Origin: Chlorokybus atmophyticus
Taxonomy: Eukaryota; Streptophyta; Chlorokybophyceae; Chlorokybales; Chlorokybaceae
NCBI GenBank assembly: GCA_009103225.1
Contig: RHPI01000810.1
Span: 493,049 to 557,048 of the forward strand
Length of the DNA: 64,000 nucleotides
Direction of reading: 5' to 3'
Of the stretch, positions 12,790-24,126 are shown piece by piece. The stretch's first letter is position 1. Each line of letters opens with the position of its first letter. The notes under the pieces were generated by a model. That model was given only the letters and a program-made list of their open reading frames with translations. It was not told the origin of the DNA and ran no database searches. The position numbers were made by a program, and so were the translations under genes.

Positions 12790-15700
12790 ATGCTTGTTTG
12801 CGTGCGAACCCTTGCGGGAAGCGTCATCCAGCTTGAGGCAAGCACGACTTGTTGGACTGCTGCAGCAGAGTGTTTGGGTTTATTTAAAGAAACGAAACGT
12901 TGCTACTCAAATGAAACAGACACAAGCATGTGCGCGAGGCGTTTGTGGATGTGTGAGAACTATTGTGGTCATCAGTGATCAGAGCAGCTGACTGATTCCT
13001 GATTTGTCTTCTTCTTCCAGTGCAGTGGTGCGTCGTTCCCTGAGAACAGTGTTCTTGTTGTTGTTATCAAGCTGACTGCATATTCAGGTCGCACCAGGAG
13101 AGACTGTTGAGGAGCTCAAAGCGCGTGCCGTTGCCCTAGCTGGCCCGCCCGTGGCAGGCGTGCGTTACAAACTCTACCAACATGTGAGCTTTCGCAATTG
13201 TGTACCAACACGCACACCTCCCAACTCACAACAGCACGCATTCCAAACACATGGCGTCTCTAGCATGTAGCTGGTAGTGTGCACAACGTGCAGTGCACCA
13301 CGCAATCCTGCGTTGATAGCAGCACTGCAAGCAACAGCACGCTTGCAGTGCTGTTGCTTGCATGCTCTGCAGGACAAGTACATGCACACCAGATGATACG
13401 TGCGGGGTCGCACACGCACGCACACAGAGAGCCGTTGTCGTCGTGTGACCTTGTCCAACATGCAGGGTTCTGCGTTGGACGATCGCATGCCGGCGGAGTC
13501 TCTGCGCGTGCACCCAGGCCAGTTCCTGCTGCTCGTGTCCTTCGCTTCCAAGAAGACGTCGCGCAAGCTGACGTGGCAGCAGACGGAGAGCAGACAGGCA
13601 GCTCAAAGGGAAAACGACGGGGAGCAAGCGAGTAGCCTTGTTAGCGATGCCGGGTGCGCTGCAAAGACCGCACAAGGTGGGTGATGGCTACTTGTGTGTG
13701 TTTGACGTACGTGTACATGATGTCATCTACGCAGACAGGAGTGTACGCCACTTGCTGATCTGTACAACCTCTTAGCTAGTATTTAGCGTGCGTGCGCATG
13801 CGTGTGTTCTCCATCACATAAGACAATGCAGAACACATACAGAACACAAACACACTCTACTCTATGCAGGTCAAGAGCAATCTACCATCCTCGACCCGCG
13901 TCTCCCCCACCCTCTTCCCTCCTCCCGTCCATCTGACCCCGACCCCGAGTCCGCGACGTCCCACCAGCGCGTATTCAATCCAGAGGACGTCCTGAACGAC
14001 ATTGCCGCGGACTTGGCAAGTGCTCCGCAGATTCCGACCATGGAAGATGTCGTGGCGGACGCGTTCCGTGAGCACATGGGGGAGGAGGACGACCACGACC
14101 ATGCCAACAGCCTGAGCGACGAGGAGGAGAAGGAGCTGGAAGGGGAGGAAGCGGGGGAGAACGGGGGGAAAGAAGAGAAGGTGGGAAGAGAGTGACACTG
14201 TTGTTGCATGTGACGAGTGTTGTTGTAGACTTTTAGGTGGTATTTCCACACATTAACAACACACGTGCACACGCACTTGTGCGCGCTTACACTTGTGCAC
14301 ACCTCAGCAGACGCACACACACAGATGCACCTACATGTACTGCTTATACAGCCATCACCCACACCACACCTTCTTCACAGGTTTGCCCTTCTACGACTCG
14401 GCCCCGCAAGCCGGAACCCTGGGAGTTTTTGCCCCTTCCCACCGATTCGCACCGCCTGGAAAAGGTCTTTGCCGGGCTGAACGCGGTGTATATGTTCCTG
14501 CAGCGCCAGCACCTGCAGGCCACGTGGCAGACCGTACGGGGGGCGTGGGAGGAGCTGGTCAGGAGAGAGGTGGAGTTGGAAGAGCTGGAGGAACTCGCCA
14601 CGGTGTGTCCGCCGGTACGTGTGACAACAATGCCCAACACACAGTGAGCAACTGTCAAAGAACATCAGCCTCTTGAGACATATGTCAATGTACCATGGTC
14701 AAACATTGCATGCACACGGGCGCGAGCGTGCATGCGCGCGCCCGCACACACACACACACACACACCACCTGTGCAGTTTCATACGGTAGTATGCTACGTA
14801 CTGTCTACCACTTGACATGTGGTTGTGTGCGAGAAGGTGATCAAGCTTCGTCACGTGATGTCCGCTTCCGGCACCGAGCATGTGTTCATCGACCTGGTGG
14901 ATCCATCTTCCAAGGCGCGGCACTACATCGCGCCACCCAAGGCGGTCAACGTGTTGCCCGACCCCACGCACTTCAACACGTCCGGCAACGCGGGAGTGAA
15001 CAAGGGGGGCCTCATCTGGGATGTCGTCCCACCAGGTACGTGGATGTGTTATTTGAGATCTTCTGGACAAGTAGTTGTGTTGATGTTGTGTCGGCAGCCA
15101 ACAGGCGCATGAGCGATAAGCAAGCAGCGTCCATCGTGGACAGAAGGCGCAGGCTATTTCGCAAGTGGCTGGCTATCACCGTGTCCCACCTGCATGCGCA
15201 GTTCCTCCAGGCCAAGGGCCATGAGTCGTTCGACCCTCTTAAGGTACAAATTCATTGGCATTATGACACCAGCGCATGTAAGCGCACACACAAATACGTA
15301 CACATACAAAAGCACATGTACACATCTATGCCTGCACGCCCGCGCCGCACGCGGGCGCATGTGCGCGCGCCTACACCCATGCACATATGCACGCGCATGC
15401 AGATGCAGATGCATGCGTATACACGGACACGCGCATGTACACATGCACACATCAACGTTGTCGTCAGGCCGGCAAGTGGCACGAAACCTTTCTCGTGGAC
15501 TCCGTCCGCCTCCCCGACCTCCTCGCCGCCGTGAGTGCGGTGGACGAGTCGAGGCTGGCGCCTCCGCCGCCATCGGCGCGGGTGGATCCGGCGAAGAAGG
15601 GGACGGACCCGACGAAGCGCAAACAGGACCACGTGCGGCAGGCGCTCCGGACGCGGTGCAAGGGGACGGGAGAGATGGAGGTGGAAGGGATGCTGGGGCA

Positions 15701-18700
15701 CCTCAAGGAGGTCCTGGGAGAAAACGGACAGGTGCGTAGGATGGTCGGTGTTATGGCGTGTTGTTGGTTGTTGCATCCAACACAACACTATGCTACTCCG
15801 GCTTTTGGAACTGTGATGACACAAGAAAGCTTGTCGCTCACAATGGGCGGGAGTCTCATGCCTGGTGTCAACACATCAGTGTGCACATGCTGTTGTTAAC
15901 GTGTGTGGCACTGCGTGTGCACTGGTGGTTGCAGATGGTGCACACGCAGTTCATCCCCAAGAGGCTGCCGCGGTATCAATCGACGCCTGACGGCCTGTCG
16001 CCAGAGGCCAAGCGTGCTTTGCGACAAAAGGGCATCAAGCAACTATTCACGCACCAGGTTGGGGTTACACACCGACACTTGCATATGATATGTGCAATCT
16101 GTGTGTTGGTTCGCGAAGTGGGCAATGCCTAACATGCCCCGCAGGCAGAGGCTATACGAGCTGCCCTCGCAGGCGAGCACATGGTCGTGGCGACGTCGAC
16201 CGCCAGCGGGAAATCGCTCTGCTACAACGTGCCCGTGCTGAGCGCGTTGACAACAGACCCGAACAGCTGCGCTATGTACATGTTCCCAACAAAGGTGAAT
16301 CCCGTTCATGCAGTGCGTTGCGAGCACACGCACACACACGGGCGCATCTGCGCCAACATGCGCGCGTACATGTGCATGTGCATGCCGCACAGCCATGCGC
16401 AGGCGCGTGCGCACATCTGTGCACACACAAACATAACATCTGTGGAAATTGGGCAAACGTGTTAGGGAACCACATTTGCTATGAATAAGTTACCATTGTG
16501 TGCAAGCAGGCGCTGGCACAAGACCAGCTTCGCGCCCTGACTGAGTTCATGAAGAATGGGAACATGCGTGAGGAGGGCATTGCAAGCGTGTACGACGGCG
16601 ACACCTGGCAAGGCGACCGCGCGGGCATTCGTGATACCGCGCGGCTGATCATCACAAACCCGGACATGCTGCACGTGTCGGTGCTGCCGTGCCATCGACA
16701 GTTCAGAAGGATACTCGCCAACCTGAGGTGGGTGTGGGTAGTTGGGATGTGTGCTTGTTTGGTGAGTACATGTAGTCTGTGTTTACGCGTTGCTGGTGTA
16801 CTTGTTGGTGTGGCACCAAGGCACCTCAAGCACAGTGCATGTGTGTGTGCATGTGTCGCATGTGCATGTGTGTTTAATTCTGCGTGTCAGCAAGTGGTGC
16901 GTGCGTGGTTGCTTGTTTGAACTTGCATGTGCACATGTATGCACATGCGCGCACATGTGCGTGTGTGCACCCCTATGTGCACGCGAGCTTGATGCCTCTG
17001 CAGGTATGTTGTTGTTGACGAGGCTCACGCGTACTCCGGTGTGTTTGGGTGCCACTGCGCGATGGTGTTCCGCCGCTTGCGTCGCATCTGTGAGCAAGTG
17101 TACTGCAACACGCCGCAGTTTGTTGTGGCGAGCGCGACCATCGCAAACCCTAGAGACCACGTGCAGGCAAGCAACGCACAAACATCACACTCCTCAACTT
17201 CAACTTGGCGTGCTGACCGCAAGCTGTCTCATGCATTAGCAACAGTGTAAAAAGCACCATTGGTCTATTCTCACATATATACATGAGCCTTTGACAACCG
17301 TCTCGTCACATGAAGTGTGCATGCGTGTGTGTGCGCGTGTGCGCGCATGTGCGCTCACTTCTGTTTTGCAGGCGCTTCTTGGCATCAAGGACATGCGCGT
17401 GATCACTCAAGACGGCTCTCCCTGCGGCGACAAGTACTTCGTCCTCTGGAACCCCGCCTTGCGTTCCATGCCCAAATCCAGGTCCAACACCACCAGCAAG
17501 AAGCCCACTAAGAAGCCCAAGTCGAGAGAGAACCTCACCGTGCATGAGTTGAGGAGACTGGAGAGGATTGCACAGGCCAAGCAGCTGGCGGAGCGACGCG
17601 CGAGCCCGATCGTGGACCTGGCGCTACTGCTCGCGGAGATGGTGCAGCATGGACTGAGGTGCATTGCCTTTTGTCATACGAGGAAGTTGTGCGAGCTGGT
17701 GCTGACGTATGCACGCGAGCAACTGAAGGTACGCGCACACGTACGCGCACGCGCAAGCAGGAAGTCAACATCTTGTTTCTCTCGACACTACATATGTCAC
17801 ATTGGCAAAAAGCACACCGCACTCAATCAGCCTTGTGAGATTTATGAAACGATGCACAAACCTGTATATGTTACGTGGGCAGTGTGTCTCCGGGAGTAAC
17901 AGCACAGGGCATTGTTACGACACTCACAATGTGCACAGTGTTGTTGAACACACTGTTGTGATGGCTGTCATAATATGCAGGAGACGGACCCCGCCTTGGC
18001 CAACATGGTCCGTTCCTACCGCGCCGGTTACACCGCCTCCGATCGTCGCGACATCGAGGCGGCGCTGTTCTCCGGCCGCCTCCTCGGCGTGGCGGCCACC
18101 AACGCGCTGGAACTGGGAGTCGACGTCGGGTGCCTCGACGCCACGCTGCATCTGGGGTTTCCGGGGAGCATCGCAAGCCTGTGGCAACAGGTTAGGAGAG
18201 GGCTGGCAATGACATGTGGTGTGTTGGATGGAATGTGCGTATTGGTGATGTGCGTGTGCACGCGCATGCGCATGTGCGTTCGTGCGTGCGTGTGTCTCTT
18301 CTCCTGTGTGTGTCTGCATGTCTGCGAGTCTCTCTGTGAGAATTTGTCGTTGTGAGTGATGTTAATGTGTGTGTGGACAGGCAGGTAGAGCTGGTCGGCG
18401 TGAGAAGCCGTCCTTGTCTATATACGTTGGGTTCGATGGCCCGACGGACCAGTACTTCATGCGGAAACCTTCTGAGCTATTCACTCGCGCTATTGAAGGA
18501 GCACAGGTAACTTGCTACGCCGACGGCATGCAACACGTAGCCAGACAATAAAGAAGTTGTTGCTGAATGCATTTGTGTTGCAGGTAGACACGCACAACCC
18601 GGCTGTCATCCAGCAGCACGTGATGTGCGCCGCTGCCGAGCAGCCATTATTACCCGCCTCAGATGCGGTCTACTTTGGTTCCAGTCTCTCCGCTGCCGTC

Positions 18701-20192
18701 GATGAACTGCTCAAGCAAGGCACGCTCGGTCGACACGCCACGCACATGGTACGATGATATCTTGATATTCAGACGTACCTTGCGGGCGAGTGCGTAATGT
18801 TGACTTGTTTCTGTCTGTGTCAGGCGGATGTGGCTGTGCATTACATTGGGCGCGAGGAGTCTCCCTCGCGCAGCGTGAGTATCCGTATGATTGAAGCGAT
18901 TCGCTACCGTGTTGTTGATGAAGCTACCGGTTCTGTCATCGAGGAAGTGGAGGAGAATAAAGCCTTCTTTGAGGTGTGTGCATGCGTCTATGTCTGCCAA
19001 CAGCATGCATGTATCATACTTTGCTGTGTTATTGCTTACGGTAATGTTGTGTATATGCAGATTTATGAGGGAGCGGTTTACTTGCATCAGGGCAAGACGT
19101 TTCTATGCACAAAGTTGGACATACAGAACAAAGTGGGCACCGTGCGTCGGGCTGATGTGAACTACTACACCAAGACAAGGGACTACACTGATGTACAGGT
19201 GAGTTTAGAGCCCCAATTGCTGTCATGCTGTTATGTCAGCTGAGAGCATAGCTCAATGTGTGCATGCGCGATCAGGTGATGGGCGGACAGCTGTCGTACC
19301 CTATGCGAAGGTCCAGCAAGCAGTACCCATCCACGACTGCTCAGTGCATGCCTGCTAGAGTTGTGCTGCGCTTCTTGGGCTTCCAACGCATATGGCGAGT
19401 AAGCAGTTTGCCATATGTGCAATAATGGGCTTGGCTACACAGTACAACAACCCAACATGTGTCACTACTGCAGGGCACTGGTGAGAGCTTCGACTCAATA
19501 GACCTGTTCTTGCCCGCTGTTGAGTTCAGCACGCACGCCTCGTGGATCCGCATCCCGCACAAAGTGCGCGCGTCGCTTGAGCCACTGGGTATACCGTACG
19601 CAGAGAGCGTGCATGGGGCCAACCACGCCATTCTCAACGTCCTCCCGATGTACGTGGCGTGCAGCACCAAGGACGTCGGTACTGAGTGCGCCTCACCACA
19701 CGACACGAGATACAGACCGGAGCGGCTGCTAGTTTATGATAACCACTCTGGAGGCATCGGACTCGCTGCACAGGTAATACAACATGTGCCTGATAATGCG
19801 GACATACTCACGGACGCTGTGCGCTTGTGCGCGCGCGCGCACACACACATACACATGTATGTATTGCATGTATTTCTGTGTGTATATTTTCCTGAGATCC
19901 GTCACAAGTGGTTGTATGCTGTCTTTGCTACATGACGTGTGAAGTGGTGACTGTTTGTTAGGTGCAACCTATGTTTGCGGAGCTGTTGCAAGCAGCGTAC
20001 GAGCTGGTGTCGCAGTGCGAGTGCGAGGCGTACGCGGGCTGCCCTGACTGCGTCCAGTACTACGGGTGCAGCGAGTACAACCAGGTGCTGAACAAGGAGG
20101 GGGCGATGGTCATACTGAAAGCGGTCATCGATTCCGAAACGGCGCACCGCAACGGCACGGATGGATCCGCTGCATCTGAGCAAGCACCCTGA
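12790..20192 (+). CDS. HRQ1: HRQ1-type RecQ-like DEAH helicase with N-terminal ubiquitin-like domain and DUF1998
   Basis: HRQ1 is a 3'-5' DNA helicase related to RECQL4, involved in crosslink repair and telomere upkeep in yeast and plants. Twenty-one exons give 1,321 residues in phase: 12790-12837, 13088-13183, 13466-13676, 13870-14180, 14381-14614, 14834-15035, 15098-15243, 15468-15731, 15935-16057, 16145-16294, 16510-16727, 17004-17166, 17372-17728, 17981-18190, 18381-18506, 18584-18748, 18824-18973, 19061-19198, 19276-19398, 19474-19773, 19962-20192. The N-terminus ([16 protein letters not shown] plus [12 protein letters not shown]) is a ubiquitin-like fold. Helicase motifs are [22 protein letters not shown] (Walker A), [23 protein letters not shown] (DEAH), [15 protein letters not shown] and QQAGRAGRR. 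The DUF1998 end has the Cys cluster [12 protein letters not shown]. An acidic insert lies at 14070-14180. Introns 12838-13087 and 17167-17371 have GC donors. The start exon is short (48 nt) and the least certain. Confidence 0.93.
13321..13361. repeat. Overlapping inverted repeats in HRQ1 intron 2
   Basis: Two overlapping perfect palindromic pairings exist. Arms 13327-13340 and 13348-13361 (14 bp) have a 7-nt loop. Arms 13321-13332 and 13341-13352 (12 bp) have an 8-nt loop. The RNA could switch between two hairpins. Confidence 0.9.
14745..14765. repeat. (CA)n microsatellite in HRQ1 intron 5
   Basis: An uninterrupted CA dinucleotide run of about 21 nt. Similar TG/CA and TGCGCG runs fill most HRQ1 introns, for example 15285-15450, 16320-16430, 16840-16980, 18240-18320 and 19825-19860. 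Confidence 0.85.
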
Positions 20193-22207
20193 CTGCCCGA
20201 TGCGGGACTAAGCAGTTTAGGGTAGTTGTTGTGTGGGCTTTGTTATATTAACGCGAATGCTCAAAGTTGTTTTACTGACATGTGTCCTTTATTAGGATTG
20301 GTTTGTACTTGGTTGGTTGTATAGCTTTGCTGCAGCCATACCCTTGGCCTTTGCAGCAACTGCAGACGGCACCCGCAGTCGCTCGCACATAAAGCACCTT
20401 GATGATGACACCTTGCATACTGTCTTCTTACCGGCTGATTGGGAGCACTCAGCATTGATTCTCCGTGCTGCTGTCAACCTGTTGCCAATAAATTAGTGTC
20501 TGACACAACTGCAGCACCAGCAAAACGGTCATATCAACACATGTTACACATCAGGCCCCGAACTGACTGTTGCAAAATGAAACGTGCAATGGACGTTAAT
20601 GCAGCACAGGTCATTAGGTTTCTCTGAAGCGAAGCAAACACATGCATTGGTGTTCTGCACTTTCTGTGAATTAACAAACCTTGTGGCAGCATCAGACAGT
20701 CTGCAGTATTTCTGCAGCATTCCTAATGTTGATAGTGCTGAGAGCAGCTAAGAGTGCCAGTTTGAAATCAACACAGTATGCATTAGTGTCCGTGGAGCAA
20801 TGCAAGATTGCTTCTGTATTGCTGACATCGACAAAAGCCACCATGCTGATCACAGTCTTGCAGCCAGACAGTCATTGACCATCCTTGCATTGACGCTTCA
20901 ACAGCTAGGCTAAAGTGCACATTAGTCATGCACACAGATACAAGTACTGTACAAAACAAAAGCAACCAATGCGCTGCAACAGGATAGCTAGCCCCTGACA
21001 CTAACTCGTGTAGCCGTTGTTGGGATAGTCTAGAAGTTCAGTTATCTGACCATGTCTCCTGTTCTGCCAGGGTTTGCCGATGGTGGGGGGCAAGCCATCA
21101 GATGCCTGCGAAAGCGATCCAGTCAGCAGATATGTTACTGAGCCTCATAGCAACTGCTAAATTGGATAAAAAGGTCCTCACAGTCAGGGCTTGGGCAGCG
21201 CTTCCAGGGGTCAACTTCTCAACGCGTTTGTGCACAACAGCTCGCCTGGCATCCCTTGCTGCAGCACAACAATGCATGACAAAAGCATAAATGTGCGCTT
21301 AGCACAATAACCAGAACCACCGCAAAACTTGCGACGTACTGTAGTATTTGATGTCATAAACATGTTGTGGCTCTGCGTGGGGGATGATCGCACGCTTGGG
21401 ATTGGTCCTGTGGTAACCATAGAGCAAGTTAGCAACAAACAGGCAGGGTCATTGGACATGGCCATTGGACATGCCATATCAGAAGCAACATTTCCGTTGG
21501 TCTTGCTGCATGGGTGCTATGCCAACTTCGCGACACAGAAAGGCCGCGACATAGGAGATAAATTGATGGCTTAGCTGCCTGATGCTGCCGGTTGCCGAAG
21601 TACTGACACTTGGGCCAACCGATGGGTCCACGTATGCTGACTAGACAGAACACAGGTTGCGATGGCAAGTGATGAAACCAACACGCGCAATCACCAGTTG
21701 CAGCAAACGGGTGTGCGAACTACCAAGTGGAAAGCACAAAACTACGTGCAGCACTGAACTGTTTTGCAGGCCACGCGCGACATATGGACGGCAAGTGTGG
21801 TATGTTCCATAGAGTCATAATCCTGCAGAAAGCTACTGGAGATGTGCGTGCAGGTAGCATACCACACATTGTCTGCAAAGCTGTGCCGCTAGCTGACGGT
21901 TGCAGAAGCGGTAATCGGCAACGATTCTGTAAGCAACCAATGGCTAACTTAAGGACAACTAGACTGCCAGTCTTGCCAGTGGAAGCAGGCCAATATGTAG
22001 TGGTGTACACACTTCCATCAAACTTACTACGCATATACTGATTACTTCTCTTGTTCAACTCGCTGAACTGCAGAAATCTCAACAGTTTCTGAGTAAAGAC
22101 CTTGAAGAGTAGCTGGCACAGGTTACAGAATAGTACTACTACAACAAGCCAACTGCTGTTTCCTCTTCAGATATTTAGGCTATCGGCCGCAATTAGGGCA
22201 CTCTTAC
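20193..22207. other. Gene-poor interval downstream of HRQ1
   Basis: About 2 kb with only short frames (under 125 codons) in all six frames and no recognisable domain, RNA gene or terminal repeat. A minus-strand frame at 21720-22082 shows no family features. The first ~100 bp are presumably the HRQ1 3' UTR. Confidence 0.5.
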
Positions 22208-22347
22208 CCGGGCGCGTGCACCCTGTAGCTGCCGGCGTAAGTCATGGACTCCCTAAACTCCTCACCGGCAGCAACGCCAGTCACCTCCCACGGCGCCTTC
22301 ACCAGCTTCCTCAGACCGGACAGGGCCTGCCGTAGCGCCTTCGCCAT
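22208..22347 (-). CDS. Possible first exon of a small unrecognised protein
   Basis: From the ATG at 22347 the frame reads MAKALRQALSGLRKLVKAP, followed by WEVTGVAAGEEFRESMTYAG, and runs to a good donor (CCGG|GTAAGAG at 22207). The amphipathic basic start and the W-x-x-TG ... E-F-R-E pattern look like real coding sequence of a small organelle or membrane-associated protein. Acceptors at about 22117 or 22085 would add under 15 residues before a stop. An upstream in-frame hydrophobic Val-rich stretch exists but lacks an ATG. I do not recognise the family; it may be a chance frame. Confidence 0.35.
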
Positions 22348-24126
22348 CGCCACCGCCACCAGTAACACCACCACCACCACCTTTGCCACAAGCGACTGGC
22401 CATACCCTAATTTCTTATTCCGAAATATTACTTCGCACAACGGAACCTCGACATGATTAACCTTGATGTGCAAGATGCCCTGTCGCGTATTTCCTCATAG
22501 AACTGCGCTGCGCAGCGTGACACCTGCGAATAAGCATCTTCCGGGAACATGCCCCTTCCATTATCAAGTCTCGGTTCGCGGGGAAACTTTCGTTTCTCAT
22601 CCAGCTGGCAGGAATTGTTTCGAACATCGCGTCTTGGCAACTTGATTGAATGTTGCGTTTTGCGTCACGTCCAGCAAAAGCCGAATTTAAACACTGTGCA
22701 TTGCGTTGATTGCGTCCGTAGCGTGCTGTTTTAGTGGATTGCAGCTTAGGGACGGCGGCGGCGGTGGTGACAATGAGTGGCGGCGGAGGGATAACGCTGA
22801 AGGCGTCGGTGGTGTAGCTGGCTCACTTGGTGAAATTTTTGGTGGCGTTTCTTGCAGGGTAGGTCTAGTTGCTGCAGTCTTGAAGGTAGCAGTCTGCTTG
22901 GGCGGTCTTCGGACTTGGGATGCTTGAAGTCTGGTCAGTGGTAGCGGGAGGAGCAAGCAGAAAACTGGCCTGATTGTGCTCTGGACAGCTGACTTGAGTA
23001 AGTGGTGCTTGCCAACAGTATGTGCAACCTCAGATCGCAGCTGTGACCAGAACATCCGCTAGCTTGGATGTGACACTGGCTGCAGTTGGGCTTATAACGG
23101 ATGAGCTTAGCCAAGGTGTGCCGCACAGGCGCAGAGTTGCAAAGCTTATGACAAGTGCTTGATGTTGGTTACTGTACGATCACGTAACTGTGCCTGCACG
23201 ATGTTTGTGAAACTGTTGCTTCTAGTGAGCAGGCGGGACACAGAGGAGTTGTTGGCAATGCACAGTCCATGCTGATCTCTTTTCAGGTCATGCTAGTCTA
23301 GCGCTCATGCTGTGGCATGCTTCACTGGCTAAGCAAACGTACTGGTCTTTTGGAATGTCATTATGTTAGTGTCTCTGCATGTGACACTAATCCGGTGAAA
23401 AGTGATGCTTACCATACATGCGGTGGAGCGGTACTGATTGTGCTTTCTGTTTCTTGACATGCTAGCCGTTCAAAGTTGCATATCAGATTCATCAGCACTC
23501 GTCTTTTGCAGCTGCCAAGCTCTTCATGAGTACTTGAGCACACGCGGAGCCTTGTGAGCAGCTGGCCGAAAGCTGCCCAGTGAGTGTTCATGAAGCCACT
23601 GCTAGATAGCCGAAAGTAGCAGCATGCAGCCTGGACGGGACACACGCCATGACCAGGGCGACGATCAGGTATGTGCTCGCGCCACAACGTCGGCAGGGTG
23701 GTATTGTGTGTCATGCTGTGAGCCGTGTTGATTCCCCAAGTATGCAACATGCTGTTGCGCAACGGGCATGGCTCAGGCGGTTCAGAATGTTGCACTATAC
23801 GAGGGTGACGTTTGCACATCAGTGAGATTACGACTGATCTGGCAGTGCAGCCCAGCTGAAAGCTGCACGCGGGTTCAGGCTTGTGCACTTGAAGCACATT
23901 GCTCACACTGCATGCGCAGCAATCCCTGTCTAAGGAATACATTGGCTGATTAAGTGTGTATTTATTATGGTGGCAAGGCTGGTGAAAACAATGGCGCAGC
24001 CTTGGAACCTTGCTGAGTGTTGCATCTGTTCCTGTAGTATGTTCCTTGCAATACCATTGACGCTACTACCGCTGATACATGTACTGTGTAATGCCTTACA
24101 ACGCTGTTTCTATATCTGTGTCTCAG
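22348..24126. other. Upstream region of the coiled-coil gene; possible 5' exon near 22773
   Basis: No domain-bearing frame is seen. An ATG at 22773 opens MSGGGGITLKAS, followed by a possible donor, on the plus strand. It could be the missing first exon of the gene at 24127, whose first certain exon begins with an acceptor and no ATG. No other support. Confidence 0.25.
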
